From positions 2,258,306 to 2,322,305 of the forward strand of contig NZ_BSNI01000002.1 of assembly GCF_030159895.1 (NCBI RefSeq): a stretch of DNA of 64,000 nucleotides, read 5' to 3'. Shown here piece after piece: positions 17,343-26,572 of this stretch. Source of the stretch: Maritalea porphyrae (lineage in GTDB: Bacteria; Pseudomonadota; Alphaproteobacteria; Rhizobiales; Devosiaceae). The notes under the pieces were generated by a model, which worked only from the letters and a program-made list of their open reading frames with translations, was not told the DNA's origin and did no database searches. The position numbers were made by a program, and so were the translations under genes. Position 1 is the first letter of the stretch; each line of letters opens with the position of its first letter.

Positions 17343-19388
17343 ATGACTGGGTACCTGAACACGACAAAGTTTGTGCCATCAAGTGGATCTGCTTTGATCA
17401 ATGGAATACTGACCGATACTGCTTGGGCCGATACGACGATTGACATTGCGTTTTCACAAAGTTCGTCACCATACAGCTACTCGGGCACGGGTTTGGAGGA
17501 TCTTCCCGCAAATTTTGCGACAGTGTCAACGGCTCAACAGTCTGCGGCCTTGTTTGCGCTTGATATGGATAATGGCAATAGTGCTGATGATGGTTTCTCA
17601 GTCGAAGGTTTCACCAACCTAGGGGTGAATAATCTAGGCAACACCAACAGCACAACCGCCGAAATACGATTTGCTGAAACCTCGTTTAGCGCTTTGCCAA
17701 CCGCAATGGTCGGTGATTTTCCCGGCAATGATGCTTCATCGTCCATTCAAGACAACGGCGACGTTTGGTTCGGTACGCAGTACAACTACAGAAACCCAAC
17801 AGCTGGTAACTACTCCTGGCTTACAATGATCCACGAAATTGGCCACGCTTTGGGTTTAAGCCATGGTCATGACAGTTTCGAATACGGGACTCTGCCATCA
17901 AACTACGATGCAATGGAATACTCAGTCATGAGCTATCGCTCTTATGTAGGACAAAGCACAAGTGGCGGATACACCAACGAGACATACGGTTTCGCTCAAA
18001 CCTTTATGATGGCGGACATTGCAGCGCTACAACACATGTATGGAGCCGACTATACCACAAATTCTGGCGACACAGTTTACAGCTGGCGGCCAGATAGCGG
18101 CAACACATATGTGAATGGCGAAGTGGCAATCGCCCCCGGCGACAACAAGATTTTTGCGACCATCTGGGACGGCGGCGGCATAGATACTTACGATCTAAGT
18201 GCTTATTCTGGCTATCTCGATATTAATCTGCGTCCGGGCGATTCATCCACCTTTTTGTCGAACCAAAAAGCACATTTAGGTAACAACGTTTACGCTAAGG
18301 GCAACATCTATAACGCTCTGACACACAACGATGACGATCGCTCGCTTATAGAAAACGCCATAGGGGGCGATGGCGGTAATTATATCATGGGCAATCAAGC
18401 CGACAATGTGCTTGATGGCAGAGGTGGCGACGACAACATCTCCGGGCAGGAAGGCAACGATACGCTGCTTGGTGGCAGCGGAAATGACACCCTTTGGGGC
18501 GAAACGGGTGATGACACCCTCCGTGGCGGCGCCGGAGGCGACACACTTTGGGGCAATGAAGGAACAGACCAACTCTTTGGCGACGATGGTGGTGACTATT
18601 TATCTGCTGGTGACGGCAACGACAGAATTGAAGGGGGCACTGGAAACGACACCCTTGTCGGAGGCGATGGCGGTGACGTAATGCTTGGCGAACAAGACAA
18701 TGACGCACTTTTTGGAGGCAATGGTGGTGACCACATGGACGGTGGAGACGGCAATGATCATATGGCGGGCTGGACCGGCCAAGACACGATGATTGGTGGC
18801 GCCGGTGGTGACTGGATGCTGGGTGAACAAGACAATGATGCACTCTTCGGCGGCGATGGTAGTGATTACATGGACGGCGGAGACGGCAATGATCATATGG
18901 CGGGCTGGACCGGCCAAGACACGATGATTGGTGGCGCCGGTGACGACACGATGCTCGGCGAACAAGAAAGTGATGCTCTATTTGGCGGAGACGGTAATGA
19001 CGCAATGTCCGGCGGTGAGGATAACGATCACTTGGCAGGTTGGACCGGAGATGACGTGTTGAATGGGGATGCCGGTTCGGATACCTTGCTTGGCGAGCAA
19101 AACAACGATGTGCTGAACGGTGGTACGGGGAATGATACGCTTTCAGGTGGTACAGGCATTGATCAGTTCATTTTTGACAATCTATGGGGGATCGATACAA
19201 TTCTTGACTTTGAAGAAGGCACTGAATTCCTTGACCTGCAAAACACTTCTATTCAAGCAAGCGACGCAAACTTTTCGCTGACAAATGGTGGAGCGGATAC
19301 CCTCATCACATTCGATGGAATTTCAGATCAGATTATCCTAGTTGGCCACACAGAAAACATCGACGCCACGGACCTCTTGTTCTCTTAG
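17343..19388 (+). CDS. Serralysin-type secreted metalloprotease with RTX repeats (M10)
   Basis: This 681-residue extracellular zinc protease has the metzincin site HEIGHALGLSHGHD at residues 164-177 and the Met-turn SVMSY near 194-198. A peptidase M10 C-terminal region follows, then about 25 glycine/aspartate nonapeptides of the type GGxGxDxLx (about 340-610) that bind Ca2+. There is no Sec signal. The C-terminal 60 residues end in an acidic-hydrophobic DATDLLFS tail, as in type I-secreted proteins. No ABC/MFP type I secretion genes lie within the window. Part of the repeat region is built from a 45-residue unit described separately. The gene is isolated between two polysaccharide operons read in the other direction. 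Confidence 0.93.
   Translation: MTGYLNTTKFVPSSGSALINGILTDTAWADTTIDIAFSQSSSPYSYSGTGLEDLPANFATVSTAQQSAALFALDMDNGNSADDGFSVEGFTNLGVNNLGNTNSTTAEIRFAETSFSALPTAMVGDFPGNDASSSIQDNGDVWFGTQYNYRNPTAGNYSWLTMIHEIGHALGLSHGHDSFEYGTLPSNYDAMEYSVMSYRSYVGQSTSGGYTNETYGFAQTFMMADIAALQHMYGADYTTNSGDTVYSWRPDSGNTYVNGEVAIAPGDNKIFATIWDGGGIDTYDLSAYSGYLDINLRPGDSSTFLSNQKAHLGNNVYAKGNIYNALTHNDDDRSLIENAIGGDGGNYIMGNQADNVLDGRGGDDNISGQEGNDTLLGGSGNDTLWGETGDDTLRGGAGGDTLWGNEGTDQLFGDDGGDYLSAGDGNDRIEGGTGNDTLVGGDGGDVMLGEQDNDALFGGNGGDHMDGGDGNDHMAGWTGQDTMIGGAGGDWMLGEQDNDALFGGDGSDYMDGGDGNDHMAGWTGQDTMIGGAGDDTMLGEQESDALFGGDGNDAMSGGEDNDHLAGWTGDDVLNGDAGSDTLLGEQNNDVLNGGTGNDTLSGGTGIDQFIFDNLWGIDTILDFEEGTEFLDLQNTSIQASDANFSLTNGGADTLITFDGISDQIILVGHTENIDATDLLFS
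18681..19150 (+). repeat. 135-bp tandem repeat inside the RTX region
   Basis: A unit of 45 codons (five nonapeptides), each beginning with MLGEQ or LLGEQ, starts at 18681, 18816, 18951 and 19086 (the last partial), exactly 135 bp apart. Copies 1 and 2 share an uninterrupted identical stretch of about 60 bp covering DGNDHMAGWTGQDTMIGGAG. Copy 3 is more diverged. This points to recent duplication of one unit within an older array. Confidence 0.85.
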
Positions 19389-19456
19389 AAGGTCTCTGAA
19401 AACAGAGATAACAAAATCTGTTGAAAGCACTCGCATAAACTCAGCACCACATCTTT

Positions 19457-19481
19457 CACTCGCCCTGATTCAGGGCGAGTG
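19457..19481. terminator. Palindromic hairpin between convergent protease gene and fcl
   Basis: CACTCGCCCTGA and its complement are separated by a single base, so a long GC-rich stem can form in both transcripts. It sits between the stop codons at 19388 and 19499. There is no T run on either strand, so it may act as a weak bidirectional terminator or an RNA-end stabiliser. Confidence 0.5.
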
Positions 19482-19498
19482 GTCGACAGAACAATCGC

Positions 19499-20449
19499 TT
19501 AGCCAACTTCACATTCTTGCATGTACCACGCGTACATCATTTCGAGACCAGTGCGAAATTCTGTCTTTGCTTTCCATCCGAGCTGGGAAATCTTTTCGTT
19601 GTTCATGATTTTCCGGGGAGTGCCATCAGGTTTACTTTTGTCCCACGCTATCTTGCCCTCATAACCAACAACGTCAGCAACAAGTTCGGTGATTTGGCGA
19701 ATAGTGTATTCGTCTGACGTTCCAACGTTAATCATGCCGCCGTCGTCGTAGTTCTGCATCAAATAGATGCACCCCTCAGCCAGATCATCGCAATAGATAA
19801 GTTCACGAAGCGGACTACCGGTACCCCAAGCAACAACTTCGGGTAAGCAATTGACTTTTGCTTTATGAAACCTCTGCATTAATCCCGCGACAACATGACT
19901 ATTCTCAGGGTGAAAATTATCACCAATGCCATAGACATTCGGAGGCATAACAGTAAATGCATTGAAACCAAATTGTTCGCGATAGGCATCGCACATAACT
20001 GTCCCGGCAATTTTCGCAACAGCATAAGGCAGATTTGTCTCTTCCAGTTCACCGGTCAGCAGAGATGTTTCCTGAATGGGTTGTTCTGCGAATTTTGGAT
20101 AAATGCAAGAGGAACCCAGAAATAAGAACTTCTCCACGCCATGTCGATATGCAGCATCAATAATGTTGACCTCAATTTGAAGATTTTCGCGGATGAAATC
20201 GCCACCGTACAGCTTATTCGCCTGTATGCCACCAACTTTTGCAGCCGCCAAAAACACATACTTTGGCCTTTCCACTGCGAAAAACGATTCAACTTCATTA
20301 GAATTGTCTAACGGCAATTCCTGACGTGTTCTGGTGATTACGTTTTGATATCCGGCTTTGGTTAATGCTCGAAAAATTGCAGAACCGACCATGCCTCGAT
20401 GCCCTGCAACAAATATCTTATCATCAAAATCCAATTGAATAGTCTCCAA
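19499..20449 (-). CDS. fcl: GDP-L-fucose synthase (GDP-4-keto-6-deoxymannose epimerase/reductase)
   Basis: An extended short-chain dehydrogenase of about 316 residues with NADP-binding VAGHRGMVGSAIF near residue 15, catalytic GSSCIYPKFAEQPIQE, and the YAVAKIAG (Tyr-x-x-x-Lys) motif near 140. It converts the product of Gmd to GDP-L-fucose in two steps. The start codon is uncertain: no ATG lies before the nucleotide-binding site, and the frame opens with TTG at 20449. A second TTG at 20434 has GGAG 9 bases upstream and is an equally good choice. It lies downstream of gmd with about 50 bp or more between them. Confidence 0.93.
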   Translation of the reverse strand: METIQLDFDDKIFVAGHRGMVGSAIFRALTKAGYQNVITRTRQELPLDNSNEVESFFAVERPKYVFLAAAKVGGIQANKLYGGDFIRENLQIEVNIIDAAYRHGVEKFLFLGSSCIYPKFAEQPIQETSLLTGELEETNLPYAVAKIAGTVMCDAYREQFGFNAFTVMPPNVYGIGDNFHPENSHVVAGLMQRFHKAKVNCLPEVVAWGTGSPLRELIYCDDLAEGCIYLMQNYDDGGMINVGTSDEYTIRQITELVADVVGYEGKIAWDKSKPDGTPRKIMNNEKISQLGWKAKTEFRTGLEMMYAWYMQECEVG

Positions 20450-20498
20450 ATTGCCGTGTTACTTTTTGCTAATCATCATGAAGCCGTTCGTTTTCTAA

Positions 20499-21629
20499 CT
20501 ATCTACCAGTATCCTCCAAGGCAACCGGTAATTCCATGCCGTGGGCTTTAAGTAGTGAATGTCGTTTTGCAGATATCAAATCCTCATTAACCATTTCCCG
20601 ACACATGGTTCTGACGTCAATTTCAGGTTCCCAGCCTAATTTCAGCTTCGCCTTCGTCGGGTCTCCCAGAAGTGTTTCCACTTCCGCGGGACGAAAATAC
20701 CTCGGATCGATACGCATTATCGTATCGCCAACTTTCAATGCAGGTGCCAAATCACCATCAATCTCATCGACCTTGGCTATTTCATCCACTCCTTCCCCTT
20801 CAAATCGCAATTTGATTCCAAGCTCGAACGCTGTCCAGCGCAAGAAATCTCTCACCGAATGTTGCACACCTGTCGCAACCACAAAATCTTCCGGAGTTTC
20901 TTGCTGCAACATCATCCATTGCATTCTTACATAATCCTTTGCGTGCCCCCAATCTCTCAAAGAATCAATGTTGCCCATGTACAAACAGTCTTCCAACCCC
21001 TGTGCGATATTGCACAACCCGCGCGTGATCTTTCTCGTAACAAACGTCTCCCCGCGGCGAGGACTTTCGTGGTTGAATAGTATTCCATTGCACGCGAATA
21101 AACCGTATGCTTCACGATAATTCACTGTGATCCAGTATGAATAGAGCTTGGCAACGGCATAAGGACTTCGCGGATGAAATGGCGTATTCTCACTTTGGGG
21201 AATTTGCTGAACTTTTCCAAATAGCTCTGAAGTTGATGCCTGATAAAACCGCGTTTTCGCAGTAAGGCCCAAAAACCTTATCGCTTCGAGTATCCGAAGT
21301 GTGCCAATAGCGTCTACATCAGCGGTATACTCTGGACTGTCGAAACTCACAGCGACATGACTCTGCGCTCCAAGGTTGTAGACTTCGTCTGGTTCTACTT
21401 CTTGCAGTATGCGAGTGAGATTTGAGGTATCAGTCAAATCGCCATAATGAAGTATTAGCCGCGCTTCCCGATTGTGTGGGTCATCGTAAATGTGATCAAT
21501 GCGCTGAGTATTGAAGGACGAAGCACGCCGCTTGACACCATGTACCTCATACCCCTTTTCAAGCAGTAACTCTGCTAGATACGATCCATCCTGCCCCGTA
21601 ATACCGGTAATGAGAGCACGTTTTACCAT
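20499..21629 (-). CDS. gmd: GDP-mannose 4,6-dehydratase
   Basis: A 376-residue enzyme that turns GDP-D-mannose into GDP-4-keto-6-deoxy-D-mannose. Landmarks are [16 protein letters not shown] at residues 6-21, [29 protein letters not shown] near 85, the catalytic STSELFGK and the [10 protein letters not shown] motif near 153, and the [19 protein letters not shown] block. The ATG at 21627-21629 is preceded by GGAG with a 7-base gap; an in-frame TTG four codons upstream overlaps that site and is not the start. With fcl it supplies GDP-L-fucose, or a 6-deoxy sugar precursor, for the polysaccharide. Confidence 0.96.
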   Translation of the reverse strand: MVKRALITGITGQDGSYLAELLLEKGYEVHGVKRRASSFNTQRIDHIYDDPHNREARLILHYGDLTDTSNLTRILQEVEPDEVYNLGAQSHVAVSFDSPEYTADVDAIGTLRILEAIRFLGLTAKTRFYQASTSELFGKVQQIPQSENTPFHPRSPYAVAKLYSYWITVNYREAYGLFACNGILFNHESPRRGETFVTRKITRGLCNIAQGLEDCLYMGNIDSLRDWGHAKDYVRMQWMMLQQETPEDFVVATGVQHSVRDFLRWTAFELGIKLRFEGEGVDEIAKVDEIDGDLAPALKVGDTIMRIDPRYFRPAEVETLLGDPTKAKLKLGWEPEIDVRTMCREMVNEDLISAKRHSLLKAHGMELPVALEDTGR

Positions 21630-21653
21630 ATTATTCTCCAATTCGCGAAATTT

Positions 21654-22514
21654 CTATTCAGCGTAAACGTCATCAAAAATGTCACAACAGTCAAAATTGC
21701 ATGTCGTACACTTTAGATCTGGCGCAATGGCAACAAAATCGAAGTAATGACATGATGCTCGCCCATACTTCGATTCAATGTGCAATCGATTTAGGTGCCA
21801 ATCAACTTGGCCAAAATCTCGCCCGGGAAAAGCTACAGGGAAACCCAAGTTCGAAAGAATCAATACTCTGTAGCCAAATGCTTGAAGCCTTTTTATCGGA
21901 TCTAGAAACTGACCAAAAGATCCAGAATTCATCTGTTCCTCTGTTGGTCCTTCGAACGAAATAACCTTTACACGTCCGTCACCTTGCTCAATACAATTGA
22001 CTAATTCACATAAAATCTCCGCGTCGAAACCATCGGTATCCGTCTTGAACACTAACGGGCCAGGTATTCTCTTGAGCAACTGACTGACCGAGATGTATGA
22101 CCCGCGATAAACCTCGCCGTCACCGAGAACAGTCCTTCCTGTTTGAACAATCTTCTCGAAAGAAACAGCACCTTGATACTCCTGCGGGCAGACCAATGAC
22201 TGCAATACCGAAACGTCGTTGAACTGATTGCAGTTTTCTTGACAGAACCCTCTAAAAACCTCATCCGGCTCAATTGCAATTATGCGCCCCAAGTGCCTGC
22301 GGCGAAAATGTGCGATGGAGTCGCCGACATTTGCACCAACATCTATCAAACCGATATTTGACAACCCGTTTTCGGCTACCAACGATGAGATAATATTCCA
22401 GTGAACAAAATCATATGATGGATGCGCTAGATATATTTCTCTCAGAGTATGATCATCGGGCAAACGTAGAGTGGCCCGGCCTATTGTAATTCGGTTTGTA
22501 TCACTCATTTTCAT
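21654..22514 (-). CDS. FkbM family methyltransferase
   Basis: A 286-residue protein with the SAM-binding motif LIDVGANVGDS near residue 57, the acidic loop IAIEPDE near 80, and the later VFKTDTDGFDAEIL and VISFEGPTEEQ segments of the FkbM fold. In polysaccharide loci these enzymes usually O-methylate a sugar, often a terminal residue. The C-terminus carries a small cluster of cysteines (CTTCNFDCCD), unusual for the family as I know it. The start may be the first or the third codon (both ATG). It lies 24 bp upstream of gmd and belongs to the same unit. Confidence 0.82.
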   Translation of the reverse strand: MKMSDTNRITIGRATLRLPDDHTLREIYLAHPSYDFVHWNIISSLVAENGLSNIGLIDVGANVGDSIAHFRRRHLGRIIAIEPDEVFRGFCQENCNQFNDVSVLQSLVCPQEYQGAVSFEKIVQTGRTVLGDGEVYRGSYISVSQLLKRIPGPLVFKTDTDGFDAEILCELVNCIEQGDGRVKVISFEGPTEEQMNSGSFGQFLDPIKRLQAFGYRVLILSNLGFPVAFPGRDFGQVDWHLNRLHIESKYGRASCHYFDFVAIAPDLKCTTCNFDCCDIFDDVYAE

Positions 22515-22583
22515 TCCGATTTGTTTTTATATTAGCCACCGCGGGAATGAAATCCTTAGCAAAACACTGAGCCAAGGTTTTTG

Positions 22584-23774
22584 CTACCGCCTGAAGGTGA
22601 GTACCTTTTTTGCAATTCTTGCTAAGTTCTGAACACCTGGCAGGGCCCTAAATCTGAACGAAAGCGCTTCAAGAAACGAAACAGTCGCATACTCGCGAGG
22701 GTCATATCCAGATCGCAAAAAGCTGGCCAACCGAGCCAAAAACAATCCAAAATCTGAACGTGCATACTTTGTTAGAGCCAAGTACTTTTGCACAAACTCG
22801 TTTGAATTTGGGCCGAAATCTGCCTTGGGTGTTGTTAATACGTAATATAGAACAGCGTGCCGAGCCTGTGTCCAAGTCTCTAAGCCTTTTTCAAAGCTCC
22901 TACGTGCTGACTCGCCAAGCCGGTTAGCCTTTGCCGGAGTTAATACTATTTCCTTTTCGACTGCGGTTCGCTCAGGATAGCGGACAAACTGAGGCGGATT
23001 ACCATAGTCGATCAGGATACCGTTTACACCATCGACAATGTATTCATTTGCCGTCACCTCATCATGTGCAACCACGCACATCCCACGTGACATCGCCTCG
23101 GTTATTGTGTGACCAATTCCTTCAGTCATTCTCGGAGCTACATATATGTTTGAAGCGGTAAGTGCGGCTTTATACTCATCCCCCGATTCGGTAAAATGGG
23201 AGACAGAAACATCGCCTGAAGGCGTCCAATCTCTCGCATTTTCAGTATCGGGTGCATTGTGAATGTGCAACCTCTGCACAACCCGACCAATCAGTTTTTG
23301 AACAAAACGGTGATCCAAACCTTCTTCAGGTCTTCGCTGCCAAAAAAATCCATTGAGGGTCTCAAATTTTGACTGTGCTTTAGTGTCTCCTGCTCCTTGA
23401 AAATACTGGACAGAGAGCGAGTCTAATCCTAGTCGTTTCAGCCTATTATGCAGTGTCGTCGAAAAACAAACAAAGCGAGCTTGCGCCATGGCAGTCCAAT
23501 ACCAATCTGGTGCCGTTGCAACGCCGTCATACATGGGCACGCAAACAACTCGTTTTCCCACTAATAAAAAATAGGGGGCAGCAAACTCAGTTTGCCAGCA
23601 AATGATAGTCTCATACGAAGACTGCGCCAACTCTTGCAAGGTGGCCCTAGGATCCGTGTCTACATAGAAAACGTCAACCTCGAATTCCTCACTTAGAAGC
23701 TCAACAAAGAATGAAGACGAACGTGTTTTTCTATGAAAGGGTAAATCCAAAAAAGCGATTTTGTGTTTGCTCAT
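22584..23774 (-). CDS. Glycosyltransferase, GT-B fold (GT4-like)
   Basis: A 396-residue protein whose C-terminal half has the GT-B nucleotide-sugar signature: YVAPRMTEGIGHTITEAMSRG (an E-x7-E pattern) near residue 205, followed by VVAHDEVTANEYIVDGVNG. The N-terminal half is diverged and hard to place; it has a Rossmann-like IAFLDLPFH start and no membrane segment. The donor sugar cannot be told from sequence. Its start overlaps the end of the next glycosyltransferase gene by 4 bp (ATGA). The last 60 residues are basic and may lie against the membrane. Confidence 0.75.
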   Translation of the reverse strand: MSKHKIAFLDLPFHRKTRSSSFFVELLSEEFEVDVFYVDTDPRATLQELAQSSYETIICWQTEFAAPYFLLVGKRVVCVPMYDGVATAPDWYWTAMAQARFVCFSTTLHNRLKRLGLDSLSVQYFQGAGDTKAQSKFETLNGFFWQRRPEEGLDHRFVQKLIGRVVQRLHIHNAPDTENARDWTPSGDVSVSHFTESGDEYKAALTASNIYVAPRMTEGIGHTITEAMSRGMCVVAHDEVTANEYIVDGVNGILIDYGNPPQFVRYPERTAVEKEIVLTPAKANRLGESARRSFEKGLETWTQARHAVLYYVLTTPKADFGPNSNEFVQKYLALTKYARSDFGLFLARLASFLRSGYDPREYATVSFLEALSFRFRALPGVQNLARIAKKVLTFRR

Positions 23775-25057
23775 GACTGCAAAATCTCCGCAACCTGCGT
23801 AAACGCCGATTCCACATCCCGTTCAAATAGGTTTCTTGCATCGCGGCATGCTTTTTCCACCTTCTTTTTATCCCAGCTGGATAACTCTACTAGCGCATCG
23901 GCAAATTCAGTGTCAGATTCAGCTAAAAGACCGTTGCCATATCTCACAACCAGATCGCTAAAGCCGAGATCACGCGAGCAAACTACCGGCCGACCGACAG
24001 CAAGTGTCTCTTGGTAAACTGCTGACCCCCGCATGGCATAAGTTTCCGCGTCATAAGGCAAGAGCATAATATCAGACTTCTCATATACAGAATTAATCTC
24101 ATCCTGACTAAGCCGTTCTGGCCGCAGGTTCATTCTCGGAATTCGGGCAAGACCGCTTTCGTACCGACTACGGTAGTCGCGGTCGCGCGTCCGCATATTC
24201 TGAACATCATACTCGAACCGAACTTCAGGATAATGCTCAGCGATCTCACCAATTATTGAGTTCAATCTAAAAAAGCCTTTGTCTGCTCGCCCCTGTCCTG
24301 GTGACGCTATGGTTTTGTTTTGTCGCCAAGGAATTGAAGCACTCTCTGACGCAAGTGGGTAAGGCACAAACAAAACATCAATATCCAAAATATTTCGCAA
24401 ATACTCAACATATCTTGGAGTCTCGGCTGAAACACTAAGACGAGTGCCATTCAATTTTGCACGACGGATCGCATCTAAAAAAATGGGTCGTGCCTGTGAA
24501 AACGAATACTTTACATTTTCCCCAACGCCAATAAACCTAAAGTGAACCGAAGGGCGCTCCGTTTCAGGCAATTGACCCAGCAATTCCAACAGCGTCACGC
24601 ATCCATAGAATTCAGCACTCGGGAAAAAAATCGCATCTGCTCTCGAGATTTTGTGTCGTCTGAAAATAGATTTCCAATCCGAAAGCGTTCTACCGGAAAC
24701 TATGTCTATACCCAAGAATTCAAACGACGCTGTGTAAAGAGCCTTGCGTACCAAGCGATTGTTTAGCAACGGTCGAATACCCAGCTGAGTCTTGTTGACT
24801 GCAACGCCATCACTTCTCTTGGTTGCCGCAGCACGCTCTAGTACTCCGTCGTATGGAAAACTCAGTTCTCGTCTCACTTGATTTGCTTGTTCCGCATAAT
24901 CGGGCAACGCGCTACATGCGAGGCACATTGTGCCTTCAAAAAAGCGCCCGAGCTCTCGCTCGAACAACACCATTGCATTAAGGTTGTGTCCAAAAGGGAG
25001 TACGCACATATGATCGACAAGAAACAAGCGTCGAGTTGAGCTATTAGTTGTCATCAT
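23771..25057 (-). CDS. Glycosyltransferase, GT-B fold
   Basis: A 428-residue protein with a GT4-like C-terminal domain: IMLLPYDAETYAMRGSAVYQETLAVGRP near residue 355, then VVCSRDLGFSDLVVRYGNG. The N-terminal domain begins LFLVDHMCVLPFGHNLNAMV and is poorly conserved. The ATG at 25055-25057 overlaps the stop of wzt (TAATG) with GGAG upstream, so it is translated with the exporter. Donor and acceptor are unknown. By position it is likely to build the repeat unit or modify the chain end. Confidence 0.75.
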   Translation of the reverse strand: MMTTNSSTRRLFLVDHMCVLPFGHNLNAMVLFERELGRFFEGTMCLACSALPDYAEQANQVRRELSFPYDGVLERAAATKRSDGVAVNKTQLGIRPLLNNRLVRKALYTASFEFLGIDIVSGRTLSDWKSIFRRHKISRADAIFFPSAEFYGCVTLLELLGQLPETERPSVHFRFIGVGENVKYSFSQARPIFLDAIRRAKLNGTRLSVSAETPRYVEYLRNILDIDVLFVPYPLASESASIPWRQNKTIASPGQGRADKGFFRLNSIIGEIAEHYPEVRFEYDVQNMRTRDRDYRSRYESGLARIPRMNLRPERLSQDEINSVYEKSDIMLLPYDAETYAMRGSAVYQETLAVGRPVVCSRDLGFSDLVVRYGNGLLAESDTEFADALVELSSWDKKKVEKACRDARNLFERDVESAFTQVAEILQS

Positions 25058-25785
25058 TAGATCTCCATTGATTTTGGTGACCCAGGGGAAACCAATCGCC
25101 CATGTTCAAACTTCATCACTTTGTTGCAATAGTGTGAGATGATGTCGTCAGAATGTGACGCAAGCACCATTATTTTTGCACTGTCAATCAAGTTTTCCAT
25201 ACGTACTTTGGCCCGCTGCTGAAACTCTGCGTCGCCCGCGCCAAGCACCTCGTCAATTAGCAAAATGTCAGGTTTTACAGCCGTTGCGACCCCAAAAGAA
25301 AGCCTCGTCATCATACCCGCCGAGTACGTATGTACAGGCATTTTCAGAAAGTCGCCCAACTGAGTGAATTCTTCGATATCTGGCACAAAGCTTTCTGCCG
25401 TATTCTTGCTGGCACCAAAAAACATTCCCATCCGAACAATGTTCTCATATCCGCTCAACTCAGTATTAAGCCCGGCACCCAAATCAAAAATTGTCGAAAT
25501 CTTACCTTCTGTCGCGGCTGTACCCTGCGTTACCGAATAGATCCCAGCCATGGTGCGGAGCAATGTCGATTTTCCGGCGCCGTTGTGACCTACAAGGCCA
25601 ACCCGGTCTCCGTCTTGAATGCTAAACGAAACGTTATCGAGTGCCTTGACGGTTATGATATTGTTGGTGCCGCGTTGAACTACACCGCCGGTTCCCACCT
25701 TCACCAAAGTATTTCGCAAGCTCATGCTTCCCGCACTATAAATCGGATACTCAACAGAAACATTTTCAAACTTGATAAACGCCAT
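25057..25785 (-). CDS. wzt: Polysaccharide ABC exporter, ATP-binding subunit Wzt (short form)
   Basis: A 242-residue ATPase with Walker A GHNGAGKST at residues 66-74, the signature YSAGM near 154 and Walker B DILLIDEV near 173-180, followed by the H-loop HSDD. It belongs to the Wzt/KpsT/TagH group. It ends shortly after the nucleotide-binding domain and lacks the C-terminal carbohydrate-binding domain that recognises a terminal cap in Wzt proteins of E. coli O8/O9a. Export is therefore probably coupled to synthesis without cap recognition. It lies 1 bp downstream of wzm. Confidence 0.92.
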   Translation of the reverse strand: MAFIKFENVSVEYPIYSAGSMSLRNTLVKVGTGGVVQRGTNNIITVKALDNVSFSIQDGDRVGLVGHNGAGKSTLLRTMAGIYSVTQGTAATEGKISTIFDLGAGLNTELSGYENIVRMGMFFGASKNTAESFVPDIEEFTQLGDFLKMPVHTYSAGMMTRLSFGVATAVKPDILLIDEVLGAGDAEFQQRAKVRMENLIDSAKIMVLASHSDDIISHYCNKVMKFEHGRLVSPGSPKSMEI

Positions 25786-25786
25786 A

Positions 25787-26572
25787 CTAATGCACCCAAT
25801 ATGCTAGACGTCGTCGCTTGGCCGCGGTCATCCACAGTGCCGCAATCCATGACACCACCGTCATGACAACAACGATGAGCCATGTCTCTACTGGCGGAAC
25901 CTCTCCCATCAGCGGGCCTCTGATCAATTTCAACCAGTGCGCAAACGGATTAAAATTCAAAATATACTCGTTTGCACCTAATTGCTGTGGTCGAAAAATT
26001 ACCGGTGTCAAGAAAAACAATGGCTGCATAATTGCTGCAAGCAAAGGTTCTAGGTCACGATATCGAGCGCCAATATAGCCAACCAGCTGAATAACAGCGA
26101 GCATGTTTAGCGCCACCAAGAACATTCCAGGAAATGCGATTAAGTTTTCAAATCCGAGATGTTGCGGAAATAGAAACACCGCCACCATTACGACCACCAA
26201 ATTGTGGGCGAAGTTTACAAGCTGACGCATAAGCAATTGAATTGAAACCAGAAACGAGGAGATTGGTAAGTTCAACATCAATTGCCTACTGTTGTAGAAA
26301 ACGGAAGAAGACTCGACGATTGTCGCTGACAGAAAATACCAAACGACCAACCCAATGGTTAACGACAGAACAAACTCCTCTCGATTCACATCGAAAAGAG
26401 TACTCCAAACAAATGCCAAACCACCGACGCCGATTGCAGTTCCCAGGACCAGCCAAAATGGGCCAAGAACACTGCGGCGGTAACGTGTTCGGGTATCACT
26501 CCATGCCAAATATAGGGCAAGATCGAGCCGTTTGAGCGCTTGGCTCAACTCCAACCTAAGCAATTCCAACAA
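25787..26572 (-). CDS. wzm: Polysaccharide ABC exporter, permease subunit Wzm (TTG start)
   Basis: ABC-2 type permease with six membrane helices. The amphipathic entry segment YLAWSDTRTRYRRSVLGPFWLVL and the C-terminal FNPFAHWLKLIRGPLM are typical of Wzm/RfbD/KpsM. No ATG is close to the conserved start. I choose TTG at 26570-26572, with AAAGGG about 8 bases upstream, which gives 261 residues, the normal length. The open frame continues upstream to 26788, but those residues are Cys-rich and unlike the family. It is the first gene of the wzm-wzt-glycosyltransferase run. Confidence 0.88.
   Translation of the reverse strand: MLELLRLELSQALKRLDLALYLAWSDTRTRYRRSVLGPFWLVLGTAIGVGGLAFVWSTLFDVNREEFVLSLTIGLVVWYFLSATIVESSSVFYNSRQLMLNLPISSFLVSIQLLMRQLVNFAHNLVVVMVAVFLFPQHLGFENLIAFPGMFLVALNMLAVIQLVGYIGARYRDLEPLLAAIMQPLFFLTPVIFRPQQLGANEYILNFNPFAHWLKLIRGPLMGEVPPVETWLIVVVMTVVSWIAALWMTAAKRRRLAYWVH

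Noticed and set aside
18385-19005. Long minus-strand frame (206 codons) rich in His and Arg
   Set aside because: It is the shadow of the RTX nonapeptide repeats; composition follows the repeat and there is no ribosome-binding site.
18421-19160. Possible CRISPR-like array from regularly spaced repeats
   Set aside because: The repeats are in frame, encode GGxGxDxLx motifs and have no unique spacers of constant length.
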